Source: an uncultured Eubacteriales bacterium (GTDB taxonomy: Bacteria; Bacillota; Clostridia; Oscillospirales; Butyricicoccaceae). From it: 17,219 bases of DNA. Location of the stretch: assembly GCA_910586105.1 (NCBI GenBank), contig CAJUGU010000086.1:1-17219 (forward strand). The letters run 5' to 3'. The notes beneath the pieces were generated by a model. It saw nothing but the letters and a program-made list of their open reading frames with translations, was not told the DNA's origin and did not search any database. Each line of letters starts with the position of its first letter. The first letter of the stretch is position 1. The translations under genes were made by a program, and so were the position numbers. This document shows positions 6,881 to 13,154 of the stretch, in pieces.

Positions 6881-6902
6881 AAAGCAGAAAGAAGGGGTTG
6901 CA

Positions 6903-7952
6903 TTGAAGATTTTTGAAAAGGAACCTTTTGGCTCTACATTATCCGGCGAGCCGGTTCGCGCTTTCTGTTTGGAGGGCGAGCGGCTGCGTGCGGAAGTCAT
7001 CACCTATGGCGCGGCGCTGCGCGTGCTAGAAGCGCGGGACCGGGACGGCGCGCCGGTCGACGTTGCGCTCGGCTACGACACGCTCAAGGATTATCGGGAG
7101 GGCGGCAAATACCTGGGGGCAATCGTGGGGCGGTGCGCCAACCGGATCGCGGACGGGCGGTTCACGCTGGGCGGGACGACCTACAAGCTCGCCAGGAACG
7201 ACGCGCCGAACCATCTGCACGGCGGGCTGCGCGGCTTTTCCGACCGGATCTGGACGCCCAGCGTCTGCACGGACGGGCTGCATCTGACGCTGGAGAGCCC
7301 GGACGGCGAAGAGGGCTACCCGGGCAACCTGCGGGTAGACGCGATCTATGCGATCGACGATCAGGACGCGCTTACGATCTCGTACCGGGCGGTGAGCGAC
7401 CAGGACACGGTCTGCAACCTGACCAACCACACGTATTTTAATTTGGCGGGCGCGGGCAGCGGCAGCGTCCTGTCGCAGGAGCTACAGCTTTTCGCCGATT
7501 TCTACACGCCGTTGAGCGCGGACAAACTGCCTTACGGCACGGTACTGCCGGTAGACGGCACGCCGATGGATCTGCGGGAACCGACGCCGATCGGGGCGCA
7601 TATCGACGACGATTTCGAGCAGCTCCGGCTTGCGGGCGGCTACGACCATAACTGGGTGGTACGCGGCATACCGGGCGAGCTGCGTCCGGCGGCGCGGGCG
7701 GTCTGCGCACAAAACGGTCTGGTGCTCGAGGTCTGGTCGACGCAGCCGGGCGTTCAGCTTTACACGGCGAACTTCCTGGCGGGCGGGCCCGCAGGCAAGG
7801 GGGGCGTGGAACACGCCAACCGCAGCGCTTTCTGTCTGGAAACGCAGGCGTTCCCGAACGCGCTTTCCTGTCCTTCCTTCCCGCAGCCGGTCCTGCGGAA
7901 GGGGACGATCTACCAGCAAAAGACGGTATTCGCCTTCGGCACGCTTGCCTGA
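6903..7952 (+). CDS. galM: Aldose 1-epimerase (mutarotase)
   Basis: A 349-residue enzyme that interconverts alpha and beta anomers of galactose, glucose and related sugars in the cytoplasm, feeding the Leloir pathway. The length fits the family (about 340-350). Visible active-site elements are GRCANRI with Arg81, NHLHGG with His106, NHTYFNL with the general-acid His176, GGYDHNWV with Asp248, and the general-base Glu313 in CLETQAFPNA. The start is read as TTG at 6903: GAAGGGG lies 5 bases upstream, it gives the typical MKIFEKEPFG N-terminus, and the in-frame ATGs at 6864 and 6876 lie in or before the promoter. No other galactose genes are adjacent. Downstream come a hairpin repeat and the amidohydrolase. 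Confidence 0.93.
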   Translation: MKIFEKEPFGSTLSGEPVRAFCLEGERLRAEVITYGAALRVLEARDRDGAPVDVALGYDTLKDYREGGKYLGAIVGRCANRIADGRFTLGGTTYKLARNDAPNHLHGGLRGFSDRIWTPSVCTDGLHLTLESPDGEEGYPGNLRVDAIYAIDDQDALTISYRAVSDQDTVCNLTNHTYFNLAGAGSGSVLSQELQLFADFYTPLSADKLPYGTVLPVDGTPMDLREPTPIGAHIDDDFEQLRLAGGYDHNWVVRGIPGELRPAARAVCAQNGLVLEVWSTQPGVQLYTANFLAGGPAGKGGVEHANRSAFCLETQAFPNALSCPSFPQPVLRKGTIYQQKTVFAFGTLA

Positions 7953-7985
7953 CGCGGCGGGCGCGGCGGTCTGTCGTTCGGTTCG

Positions 7986-8045
7986 CCTGCGCGGCGGGCG
8001 CCAGAGGGACTCGTCCCTCTGGACTCCCTTCCTCCGCCGCGGCAG
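7986..8045 (+). repeat. Hairpin repeat unit 1 (family of GC-rich intergenic hairpins)
   Basis: CCAGAGGGA (8001-8009) and TCCCTCTGG (8014-8022) form a perfect 9-bp stem with loop CTCG. Outer arms CCTGCGCGGCGG and CCGCCGCGGCAGG are complementary apart from one extra G, so the whole unit folds as a long hairpin. It begins 34 bases after the galM stop, in the same orientation as that gene. No T-tract follows. Confidence 0.85.
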
Positions 8046-8077
8046 GGCTGGCGCGGCGCTCAACGCTTTCGTGTGCA

Positions 8078-8111
8078 GCTGCGGCCCGCCAGAACGACGG
8101 CGGGCCGCAGC
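8078..8111. other. 13-bp perfect GC-rich hairpin upstream of the amidohydrolase gene
   Basis: GCTGCGGCCCGCC (8078-8090) is perfectly complementary to 8099-8111 around an 8-base loop. It lies about 100 bases before the amidohydrolase start. Without a T-tract it is not a standard terminator; it could be a 3' end-stabilising or leader structure. Confidence 0.6.
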
Positions 8112-8211
8112 GGTCGAACGGCTGCCACAGCCTGCGAAAACGCAGCGGCCACGGATCGCGAATCGGGAAAAGGAATGCGAATAAAAATATGGTGGGGGAG
8201 TGTACGGAACC

Positions 8212-8991
8212 ATGTCAACGAAGATCTGTCTTGCCCAGCTTCAGGCAGTGCAGGACAGCGCTGCGAATCTGGAAAAGGTCGCGGCTACAGTACGCTGCGC
8301 CGTGTCAGGCGGCGCACAGCTGATCGTATTTCCGGAATTCATGATGTCGTACCCGGAGCACAAGGGCGGCGCTTTTGAGCAGCAGACGCTATACGGCCCG
8401 TTTGCGGAGGGCCTATGCAGTCTCGCGCGGGAGCACGGCGTATGGCTGGTCTGCGGCATGACGGAGCGATCGGGCGAACCGTTCGGCCTGCCGTACAACA
8501 CGACGCTTATCGTCAACAGTGCGGGAGGCCTTGCGGCGGCGCATCGGAAGACGCATTTATACGACGCATTCGGTTATCAGGAATCGAACAATTTCCGCGC
8601 GGGAAACATGCCGTTCCCGCCATTGGAAACGCCTTGGGGGCGCATGGGGTTTGCGTGCTGTTACGAGCTCCGTTTCCCGGAGGTCTTCACCCGCCAAAGC
8701 TGCGACTTTTTCGTTGTATCGGCGGCATGGGTACGCGGCGAACACAAACCGCTGCACTGGAAGACTCTCCTTGCGGCGCGCGCGATCGAAAGCGGCGTCC
8801 CGGTCTACGGCTGCACGCATGTTTCCCCGAAGGTCTTCACGGGCGGAAGCGCGGCCTTCGCCCCAACGGGCGAATGTCTTGGCATGCTCGGCGGTACGGA
8901 GGGCGTGCTCGAACTTCAACTCGACCTCTCGCAAAACGACGCCACGACGCGCCGCAACCGCCGCCCGGAGCTTTACGCATCCCCGTCCTGA
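8212..8991 (+). CDS. Nitrilase-superfamily carbon-nitrogen hydrolase
   Basis: A 259-residue cytoplasmic amidohydrolase. The Glu-Lys-Cys triad is visible: Glu42 in IVFPEFMM, Lys113 in AHRKTHLYD and Cys150 in ACCYELRFPE. The CYxLRFPE signature and the size place it with the deaminated glutathione amidase/omega-amidase branch of small amidases, rather than true nitrilases (around 350 residues). The exact substrate cannot be read from sequence. The start is the ATG at 8212, 11 bases after GGGGGAG. A GTG at 8200 would lie on top of the ribosome site. No promoter was recognised; the 259-base gap to galM holds hairpin repeats. The downstream metallophosphoesterase is in the same direction after 144 bases. 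Confidence 0.9.
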   Translation: MSTKICLAQLQAVQDSAANLEKVAATVRCAVSGGAQLIVFPEFMMSYPEHKGGAFEQQTLYGPFAEGLCSLAREHGVWLVCGMTERSGEPFGLPYNTTLIVNSAGGLAAAHRKTHLYDAFGYQESNNFRAGNMPFPPLETPWGRMGFACCYELRFPEVFTRQSCDFFVVSAAWVRGEHKPLHWKTLLAARAIESGVPVYGCTHVSPKVFTGGSAAFAPTGECLGMLGGTEGVLELQLDLSQNDATTRRNRRPELYASPS

Positions 8992-9081
8992 CACGCCGCC
9001 CGCCGCGACGGCGCGGCCCGCTGCGGAGCCAAACGGACGCGTTCCCGACCGTCCCCTCTGCCGCAGCGCTTCGATCATCCC

Positions 9082-9127
9082 GCACGGCCGCGGGACCTCC
9101 CCGCCGTGCAACACGCCCTGGGGAGGT
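9082..9127 (+). promoter_or_regulatory. Candidate pseudoknot covering the ribosome site of the phosphoesterase gene
   Basis: GCACGGC (9082-9088) and GCCGTGC (9103-9109) form a perfect 7-bp stem. The loop contains ACCTCCCC (9095-9102), the exact 8-base complement of the downstream ribosome site GGGGAGGT (9120-9127). Pairing both would give an H-type pseudoknot that hides the ribosome site, the architecture used by some translational riboswitches. The sequence does not match a riboswitch class I recognise. Confidence 0.45.
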
Positions 9128-9135
9128 ATTTTTCT

Positions 9136-9978
9136 ATGCATTCCACCAAAAAGCGCATACTTGCGGCGGCGCTCCCGCTGCTGGCGTTATTTTTCGCATT
9201 CGGCCTGTACAACAATCTCAAGCTCCAACGCTACACGATCGATGCCGAGCCGATCGTGACTCCGCTCCGGATCGTGCTGGTCGCCGACCTGCATTCCTGC
9301 CGTTATGGCGACGACGAACAGGAACTGATCGACGCCGTCGACGCCCAGCAGCCCGACCTGCTGCTCCTCGCGGGGGATATCTTTGACGACGTGCTCCCGG
9401 ACAACAATACGGCGGCCTTTCTGGAATCCGTCGGCACCCGCTACCCCTGCTATTATGTGACCGGCAACCACGAATATTGGAGCGGCGAATCCGCCTTTCA
9501 GGAAAAAATGGCGATTTTAGACCGCTGCGGCGTCCGCCGCCTTTCCGACGAAGCGATCACGCTGACGGTAAACGGCGAAACGCTCAACCTCTGCGGAGTC
9601 AACGACCCAGACGCCGGCCGCCTCCCCTCCGAACGCGCCCCGGCAGGTTTCGCGGCGCAGCTCGCACAGGTCAAACAGCTCGCGCAGCCGGGCAATTACA
9701 CCGTCCTGCTTTCCCACCGTCCCGAGGCCTTTGAGCAGTATTCTGCCCTCGGCTTCGACCTCGCGCTCTGCGGGCACGCGCACGGCGGGCAATGGCGCAT
9801 CCCCTTCCTGCTCAACGGATTGTACGCGCCCAATCAGGGATTATTCCCCAAATATGCAGGCGGCGAATACCATTTGGAGGGAACGACAATGATTGTCAGC
9901 CGTGGGCTTGCGCGCGAATCGATCCGGATCCCGCGCTTTTACGACCGCCCCGAGCTGGTCGTCATCGACCTGATTTAA
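9136..9978 (+). CDS. Membrane-anchored metallophosphoesterase (YkuE-like)
   Basis: A 280-residue protein with one N-terminal hydrophobic segment (about 7-25: RILAAALPLLALFFAFGLY) after a basic start, so it is a signal anchor with an extracytoplasmic catalytic domain. All calcineurin-like motifs are intact: DLH (51-53), GD (80-81), GNHE (110-113), SH (193-194) and GHAHGGQ (213-219). The GHAHGGQ ending and the single anchor are typical of the YkuE/LpxH-like branch reported to act on phosphodiesters near the envelope. The ATG at 9136 follows GGGGAGGT by 8 bases; an upstream in-frame start at 9106 has no ribosome site. Its leader may form an inhibitory pseudoknot (9082-9127). Confidence 0.9.
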   Translation: MHSTKKRILAAALPLLALFFAFGLYNNLKLQRYTIDAEPIVTPLRIVLVADLHSCRYGDDEQELIDAVDAQQPDLLLLAGDIFDDVLPDNNTAAFLESVGTRYPCYYVTGNHEYWSGESAFQEKMAILDRCGVRRLSDEAITLTVNGETLNLCGVNDPDAGRLPSERAPAGFAAQLAQVKQLAQPGNYTVLLSHRPEAFEQYSALGFDLALCGHAHGGQWRIPFLLNGLYAPNQGLFPKYAGGEYHLEGTTMIVSRGLARESIRIPRFYDRPELVVIDLI

Positions 9979-10006
9979 GCGAGCCCTTCCATCCCCAACG
10001 CTTAAA
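9974..10006 (+). terminator. Weak terminator-like hairpin over the phosphoesterase stop codon
   Basis: TTTAAGCG (9974-9981), which includes the TAA stop, pairs with CGCTTAAA (9999-10006) around a 17-base loop. It is followed by AATTT rather than a clean T-run, so its terminator role is uncertain. Confidence 0.35.
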
Positions 10007-10082
10007 AATTTGAATATGCTTATCGGTTTGACGCAGTTGCCCCTTTTCCCGCCCGCAGGCGGTACAGGCGATGCGCAGCATC

Positions 10083-10180
10083 GCGGGTGTCCAGAGGGGC
10101 GGACGCGCCCCTCTGGCGCTCCCCGCGCAGGGGCGGGTGCAGGGCGGAGCCCTGCCGCTCCCCGCGTAGGGGCGGGTGCA
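10083..10180 (-). repeat. Hairpin repeat units 2 and 3
   Basis: Two tandem units in minus orientation within the 342-base gap before the dehydrogenase gene. The first has CCAGAGGGGCG (10091-10101) paired with CGCCCCTCTGG (10106-10116), an 11-bp perfect stem. The second has GCAGGGC (10139-10145) paired with GCCCTGC (10149-10155). A 24-base stretch starting at 10118 recurs at 10157 with a single C-to-T change, a 39-bp period. The rest of the gap (9979-10082, 10181-10320) shows no gene and no clear promoter. Confidence 0.85.
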
Positions 10181-10320
10181 AACCCAATCCGCATAAATTT
10201 GAAATCCCAACATCTGGCGCTGCTGAGAAGCCCTTCCGGCAGCGCCATGCTTTTCACCGGATACCGGCGCGCGGCGACGCGCAAGCTAACCGCAACTCAA
10301 AAATCGAAGGGAGCGGTTTC

Positions 10321-11118
10321 ATGCGTTTGGAAAACAAGGTCGTCATCGTCACGGCGTCGACGCGGGGCATCGGCTGGGAGATCACGCAGGCCTGCGCGCG
10401 CGAGGGCGCAATCGTTTATATGGCGGTGCGCGACCAGCAGCGCGGCGGCGAGCAGGCGCAGGCGCTGACCAGCAAGGGCATGTGGGTCAAATCGATCTAT
10501 ATGGACGCGCGGAAGGAGGAGTCCCTCGCCGCGATGGCCGACCTTGTCGCCTCGCAGGAGGGCCGGATCGACGTTCTGGTGAACAATTTCGGGATTGGCG
10601 ACCCCGAGCGCGACCACGATCTGGAACACACGGATTTTGAAGATTTCATGCGGATCGTGCGCCAGAATCTGGCCAGCGTCTACCTCGCCAGTCAGGCGGT
10701 GCTCGGCCCGATGCGCGCGGCGGGCGGCGGCAGCATCGTGAACATTTCCTCGGTCGGCGGGCGTTATCCCGATCTGGAACGGGTGGGCTACGGCGTTTCC
10801 AAGGCGGCGGTCAATTTCCTCACCAAGGATATCGCGGTGCAGTGCGCCCACAGCCGGATCCGCTGCAACGCGATCCTTCCCGGCATGACCGAAACCGACT
10901 CCGTCCGCCGCAACGTCTCCGGCGAATACAGCAGGCTCTTCCTGCGGCATACCCCGCTGGGCCGTATGGCGACCCCGCAGGAGATCGCCGCCGCCGTCGT
11001 ATACCTCGCGAGCGACGAATCGGCCTACACCACCGGCCAGCTTTTGGAGGTCGGCGGCGGTTTCGGCCTCCCCAACCCCAGCTATGCCGACCTGTCCGAA
11101 CAGCGCCGCCCCATGTAA
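10321..11118 (+). CDS. Short-chain dehydrogenase, candidate 7-alpha-hydroxysteroid dehydrogenase
   Basis: A 265-residue classical SDR: NAD(P)-binding TASTRGIG (11-18), NNFG (88-91), catalytic Asn116, Ser144, Tyr157 and Lys161 (YGVSK), and the C-terminal GGGFGLPNP segment. The TAST start, NNFG in place of the common NNAG, NISSVGG, IRCNAILPGMT, and HTPLGRM with SDESAYTTGQ are features I recall from clostridial bile-acid 7-alpha-HSDHs. These enzymes oxidise the 7-alpha-hydroxyl of cholic and chenodeoxycholic acid in the cytoplasm. The family is certain; the substrate is inferred from remembered resemblance. Start: AAGGGAG 7 bases before the ATG at 10321; the upstream open frame runs through repeat sequence and is not coding. 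No bai genes are nearby. A hairpin follows the stop. Confidence 0.9.
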   Translation: MRLENKVVIVTASTRGIGWEITQACAREGAIVYMAVRDQQRGGEQAQALTSKGMWVKSIYMDARKEESLAAMADLVASQEGRIDVLVNNFGIGDPERDHDLEHTDFEDFMRIVRQNLASVYLASQAVLGPMRAAGGGSIVNISSVGGRYPDLERVGYGVSKAAVNFLTKDIAVQCAHSRIRCNAILPGMTETDSVRRNVSGEYSRLFLRHTPLGRMATPQEIAAAVVYLASDESAYTTGQLLEVGGGFGLPNPSYADLSEQRRPM

Positions 11119-11153
11119 AAAAAACTGCGCCGCCCGCATGCGGGCGGCGGCAG
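11117..11153 (-). terminator. Strong minus-strand terminator abutting the dehydrogenase stop codon
   Basis: CGCCGCCCGC (11128-11137) pairs with GCGGGCGGCG (11140-11149) around AT, with a further CTG/CAG pair outside. Read on the minus strand, the hairpin is followed by eight T residues (A at 11117-11124). On the plus strand there is no T-run after it, so it is better suited to stop transcripts running leftward into the dehydrogenase gene. Confidence 0.75.
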
Positions 11154-11170
11154 AGAATCTCCAAAAATGC

Positions 11171-11199
11171 TTGCAATCCGGTCGGCAATGGTTTATAAT
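11171..11199 (+). promoter_or_regulatory. Plus-strand promoter in the gene-free region
   Basis: -35 TTGCAA (11171-11176), a 17-bp spacer and -10 TATAAT (11194-11199). The predicted start is near 11206. There is no protein gene before 11846, and a terminator intervenes at 11702-11739, so the product would be a roughly 530-base untranslated RNA or a very long leader. Confidence 0.7.
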
Positions 11200-11213
11200 A
11201 GGTTTCGGAAAAC

Positions 11214-11264
11214 AAAAAAAACGGCAGCCGCCCGGGTAATGTTCCCGCATCCCGGACGGCCTGC
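11214..11264 (-). terminator. Intrinsic terminator of the candidate small RNA
   Basis: On the minus strand the 10-bp stem (11251-11260 with 11227-11236) has a 14-base loop and TGC/GCA extension, followed closely by eight T residues. There is no protein gene upstream on this strand within the promoter-terminator interval. Confidence 0.75.
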
Positions 11265-11311
11265 ATACGGCAGCCGAACCTGCCGCACACAACGACATTC
11301 AGCCGCACCGC
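11214..11311 (-). ncRNA. Candidate ~98-nt small RNA
   Basis: On the minus strand a consensus promoter (11318-11346) predicts a start near 11311. The transcript would hold a hairpin CGGCAG/CTGCCG with loop GTTCGG (11268-11285). It would end at a terminator whose stem pairs 11227-11236 with 11251-11260 (one G-U), extended by GCA/TGC, followed by eight T residues (A at 11214-11221). The terminator's 3' side repeats CGGCTGCCG from the first hairpin, so the 5' CGGCAG could pair with either. It does not look like SRP, 6S, tmRNA or RNase P RNA. Confidence 0.55.
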
Positions 11312-11317
11312 ACACTC

Positions 11318-11346
11318 ATTATACCTCTTTCCGCCCTTCTTTTCAA
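11318..11346 (-). promoter_or_regulatory. Promoter of the candidate small RNA
   Basis: On the minus strand: -35 TTGAAA (11341-11346), a 17-bp spacer and a perfect -10 TATAAT (11318-11323). Confidence 0.8.
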
Positions 11347-11701
11347 GGGGGCGGGACGCTTTGCCCCCATTTCCCTTTATCCCAAAACCCTATCTTTAAG
11401 CAGCCGCCTTCCCAACGGCCTGCTTCAATCGGCTTTTCGCGGCCGACCGATCGTATCCGGTTCACGTGGACCAAAACCGGCAACACCCCAGGGGGCAGGC
11501 AATGGCTAAGGAGGCCCGAGATCCCGCGCGTCGGTGCGCGCGTCGTTTGATCCGTTGACATACTTTGTGTGTAACGCTGTGTGTGGCGCTCCGGAGACGG
11601 ACTGCCCGCCGGCGTTTTTGTTTTCTGGCGGGAAAAGTAAGAGGAGCGTGTCCGCGGCGCGCTTCACACTGCTTTTCATTTCCGCCGGCAACCACACAAC
11701 C

Positions 11702-11739
11702 TTGCAAAAGAGGGGCCCCGACCGGAGCCCCTTTTGCAA
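11702..11739 (+). terminator. Bidirectional terminator-like hairpin
   Basis: TTGCAAAA (11702-11709) pairs with TTTTGCAA (11732-11739), with GGGGC/GCCCC stacked inside after a short bulge. T-rich arms on both sides make it usable in either direction. It separates the gene-free region from the small membrane-protein gene at 11846. Confidence 0.7.
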
Positions 11740-11845
11740 TCCCCTCCCGGCTTCGGCGCGCAGGCCCTAAAATTTGTCTTGGACAGGTTTAAAATCCGCC
11801 GTTCCGGTTATCCTGTTCCTAGAAACTGGAGCAGGAGGAAATGAA

Positions 11846-12112
11846 GTGGTCAAAGGAATTTCAAAGCGGGTGGTTGTAGTCCAGCCCGAGGATTCAGCGG
11901 TATTCGAGCAGGCGATCTTTATCGTCCGGGAAGGCGACCGGCAGGACGTGATCCGGGAAGCGCGCGAGGTTGCAGAGCGCTATCTGCGGCAGAGCGGCCA
12001 GCGGGTGCGCCGTTACCGAAAGCATTATACCGGTCTGCAAATGCTGCTCAGCGCGGGTGCGGGGGCGTTGCTGACCGGGCTTGTATGGGCGGCAACGCTG
12101 TTTTTCCTGTAA
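11846..12112 (+). CDS. Small conserved-type protein with a C-terminal membrane segment
   Basis: An 88-residue protein read from a GTG at 11846, 7 bases after AGGAGG. The open frame reaches 11774, but nothing upstream has a ribosome site, and an ATG at 11841 is in another frame and stops within 13 codons. The N-terminal 45 residues are soluble (KRVVVVQPEDSAVFEQAIFI, then REGDRQDVIREAREVAERYL); a basic stretch (GQRVRRYRKHY) precedes a hydrophobic segment at about 64-88 that ends the protein. This suggests a tail-anchored protein with its N-terminus in the cytoplasm. I recall similar unnamed proteins in clostridia (KRVV, then FEQAIFIVR) but cannot assign a function. It is followed by a terminator hairpin. 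Confidence 0.75.
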   Translation: MVKGISKRVVVVQPEDSAVFEQAIFIVREGDRQDVIREAREVAERYLRQSGQRVRRYRKHYTGLQMLLSAGAGALLTGLVWAATLFFL

Positions 12113-12129
12113 AAAAACTTTGAACCTTT

Positions 12130-12157
12130 GGCCGCTGCCCTTGAATGGGCGGCGGCC
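12130..12157 (+). terminator. Hairpin terminator after the small membrane-protein gene
   Basis: GGCCGCTGCCC (12130-12140) pairs with GGGCGGCGGCC (12147-12157) with one G-U, around a 6-base loop. The T-tract is poor. Its loop is also the -35 box of the next promoter. Confidence 0.55.
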
Positions 12158-12169
12158 TTGTGCTATATT
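12141..12169 (+). promoter_or_regulatory. Promoter of the DedA-family gene
   Basis: -35 TTGAAT (12141-12146), a 17-bp spacer and -10 TATATT (12164-12169) preceded by TGC. Transcription from about 12176 would give a 250-base leader containing two hairpins of the repeat family. Confidence 0.65.
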
Positions 12170-12228
12170 ATGGCTGACAGACCGTTAAAACCGGCAAGAT
12201 CCATCATAGATGCAAATTCCGGATCGCC

Positions 12229-12385
12229 GCTTCGCCCCGCCGTCCTTTTGGCGGGGCGAAGCCGTAGGCACCAGCGCCGGCCGCCGCGTCCCTTCCCCGC
12301 CGCAGCGGGAGACGGGTTTCCAAAGGGGCGCGTCCCTTTGGCGCCGCCCCGCGCAGGGGCCGCCCGCCGCGCAGGCGGGGCAAAC
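12229..12385 (-). repeat. Hairpin repeat unit 4 and a companion 13-bp hairpin in the DedA leader
   Basis: GCTTCGCCCCGCC (12229-12241) pairs perfectly with 12250-12262 around GTCCTTTT. Further on, CCAAAGGG (12320-12327) pairs with CCCTTTGG (12334-12341). The surrounding bases match the repeat consensus in minus orientation, ending in CCCCTGCGCGGGGCGG when read from about 12360 leftward. In the 313-base gap 12113-12425 nothing else but the promoter is seen. Confidence 0.8.
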
Positions 12386-12425
12386 GGCGATCCGCAGCGC
12401 TCACGGATACAGAAGGAGGCGCGGC

Positions 12426-12932
12426 ATGACCGTCCAGAGCTTTTTGGAGCTATTCCAGCGTTACGGGCTGCTGCTGATCGTGGCAGTCTGCTTTTGCGAG
12501 CATTTGAACCTCCCGGGCTTCCCGGCCGGCGTCATCATGCCCGCCATCGGCGTGCTCGTCGAACAGAGCGCCCTCAACCTCCCCCTCGCCCTCGTGCTGT
12601 CCGTCGCCGGCAGCGTGGCCGGGAGCTTCGCCCTCTATCTCGTCAGCTATTACGGCGGCGCGCCCGTCCTCAATCGCCTGTTCGGGAAAAGCGAACGCTT
12701 CCAGGGCTTCGTCTCCCGCTGTCACGAACGCATCGAACGCCATCGCGCAAAAGGCCTCTTCCTTTGTCGCCTGATCCCCGTGCTGCGCACGATTTCCTCC
12801 ATCCCCGCCGGGCTGTTCCGCATCCCCGCCACCGATTTTCTCCTGTGGTCCTCCCTCGGGATCACCGTCTGGAATTCTGCCCTCATTGGCTTCGGCTACC
12901 TCTGCGCCAACCTCATCCTCTCCCGCCTATGA
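12426..12932 (+). CDS. DedA-family membrane protein
   Basis: A 168-residue polytopic protein of the DedA/SNARE-associated (VTT) superfamily, whose members move lipids such as undecaprenyl phosphate across the membrane or support envelope and membrane-potential homeostasis. Visible features are Glu25 in an N-terminal hydrophobic stretch (CFCEHLNLPGFPAG), a central re-entrant-type segment (LALVLSVAGSVAGSFALYLVSYYGG, about 54-78), and the conserved FLCRLIPVLRTISSIPAG (112-129) with two arginines and a proline. It is slightly shorter than typical DedA proteins (about 200), like several Firmicutes members. The ATG at 12426 follows AAGGAGG by 6 bases; the frame upstream to 12210 runs through repeat sequence. 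Confidence 0.9.
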   Translation: MTVQSFLELFQRYGLLLIVAVCFCEHLNLPGFPAGVIMPAIGVLVEQSALNLPLALVLSVAGSVAGSFALYLVSYYGGAPVLNRLFGKSERFQGFVSRCHERIERHRAKGLFLCRLIPVLRTISSIPAGLFRIPATDFLLWSSLGITVWNSALIGFGYLCANLILSRL

Positions 12933-13072
12933 CCCTCTGGAATCAGGCGTCCTTATCGCCCGCACCGCCTTTCCCCTACGCTTTCGGGATTCTTTCCGGG
13001 AACGATCGGCCGGTCTGTTTTCACAGAAAAATGCCAAAAACAGCCGCTTTTTTTGCACTTTTGACCGTTCCA

Positions 13073-13123
13073 CGGCTTGTAACTGAGTTGTAGTTTGTCA
13101 AGCCGCTGCTTTTGTGATAGAAT
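13073..13123 (+). promoter_or_regulatory. dusB promoter overlapped by an inverted repeat
   Basis: -35 TTGTCA (13095-13100), a 17-bp spacer and -10 TAGAAT (13118-13123). A perfect inverted repeat CGGCTTG (13073-13079)/CAAGCCG (13099-13105) overlaps the -35 box and could be an operator or the terminator arm of the DedA transcript. Confidence 0.7.
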
Positions 13124-13154
13124 ATATGAGATTAAAAAAAGAAAGGGCGAGTGC

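Larger units (their letters stand above)
11119..11845. other. Gene-free 727-base region with opposed promoters and terminators
   Basis: No reading frame here has a convincing ribosome site or family signature. It contains a plus promoter (11171-11199), a minus promoter (11318-11346), minus terminators (11117-11153 and 11214-11264), a hairpin CGCGCG/CGCGCG (11525-11542), CCCGCCGG/CTGGCGGG around a T-rich loop near 11605-11635, and a terminator (11702-11739). The pattern suggests overlapping non-coding RNAs rather than a lost protein gene. Confidence 0.55.

Noticed and set aside
10297..11298. Long minus-strand open frame (333 codons) across the dehydrogenase gene
   Set aside because: It is the shadow of a well-supported SDR gene in GC-rich DNA, with no ribosome site and no recognisable domain.
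11555..11583. Promoter beginning with TTGACA at 11555
   Set aside because: The -35 is perfect but no acceptable -10 lies 16-18 bases downstream.
11534..11792. Protein-coding gene in the region before 11846 (frames of 75-78 codons)
   Set aside because: They lack ribosome sites, have Arg/Pro/Cys-rich translations without hydrophobic or domain pattern, and run through a terminator hairpin.
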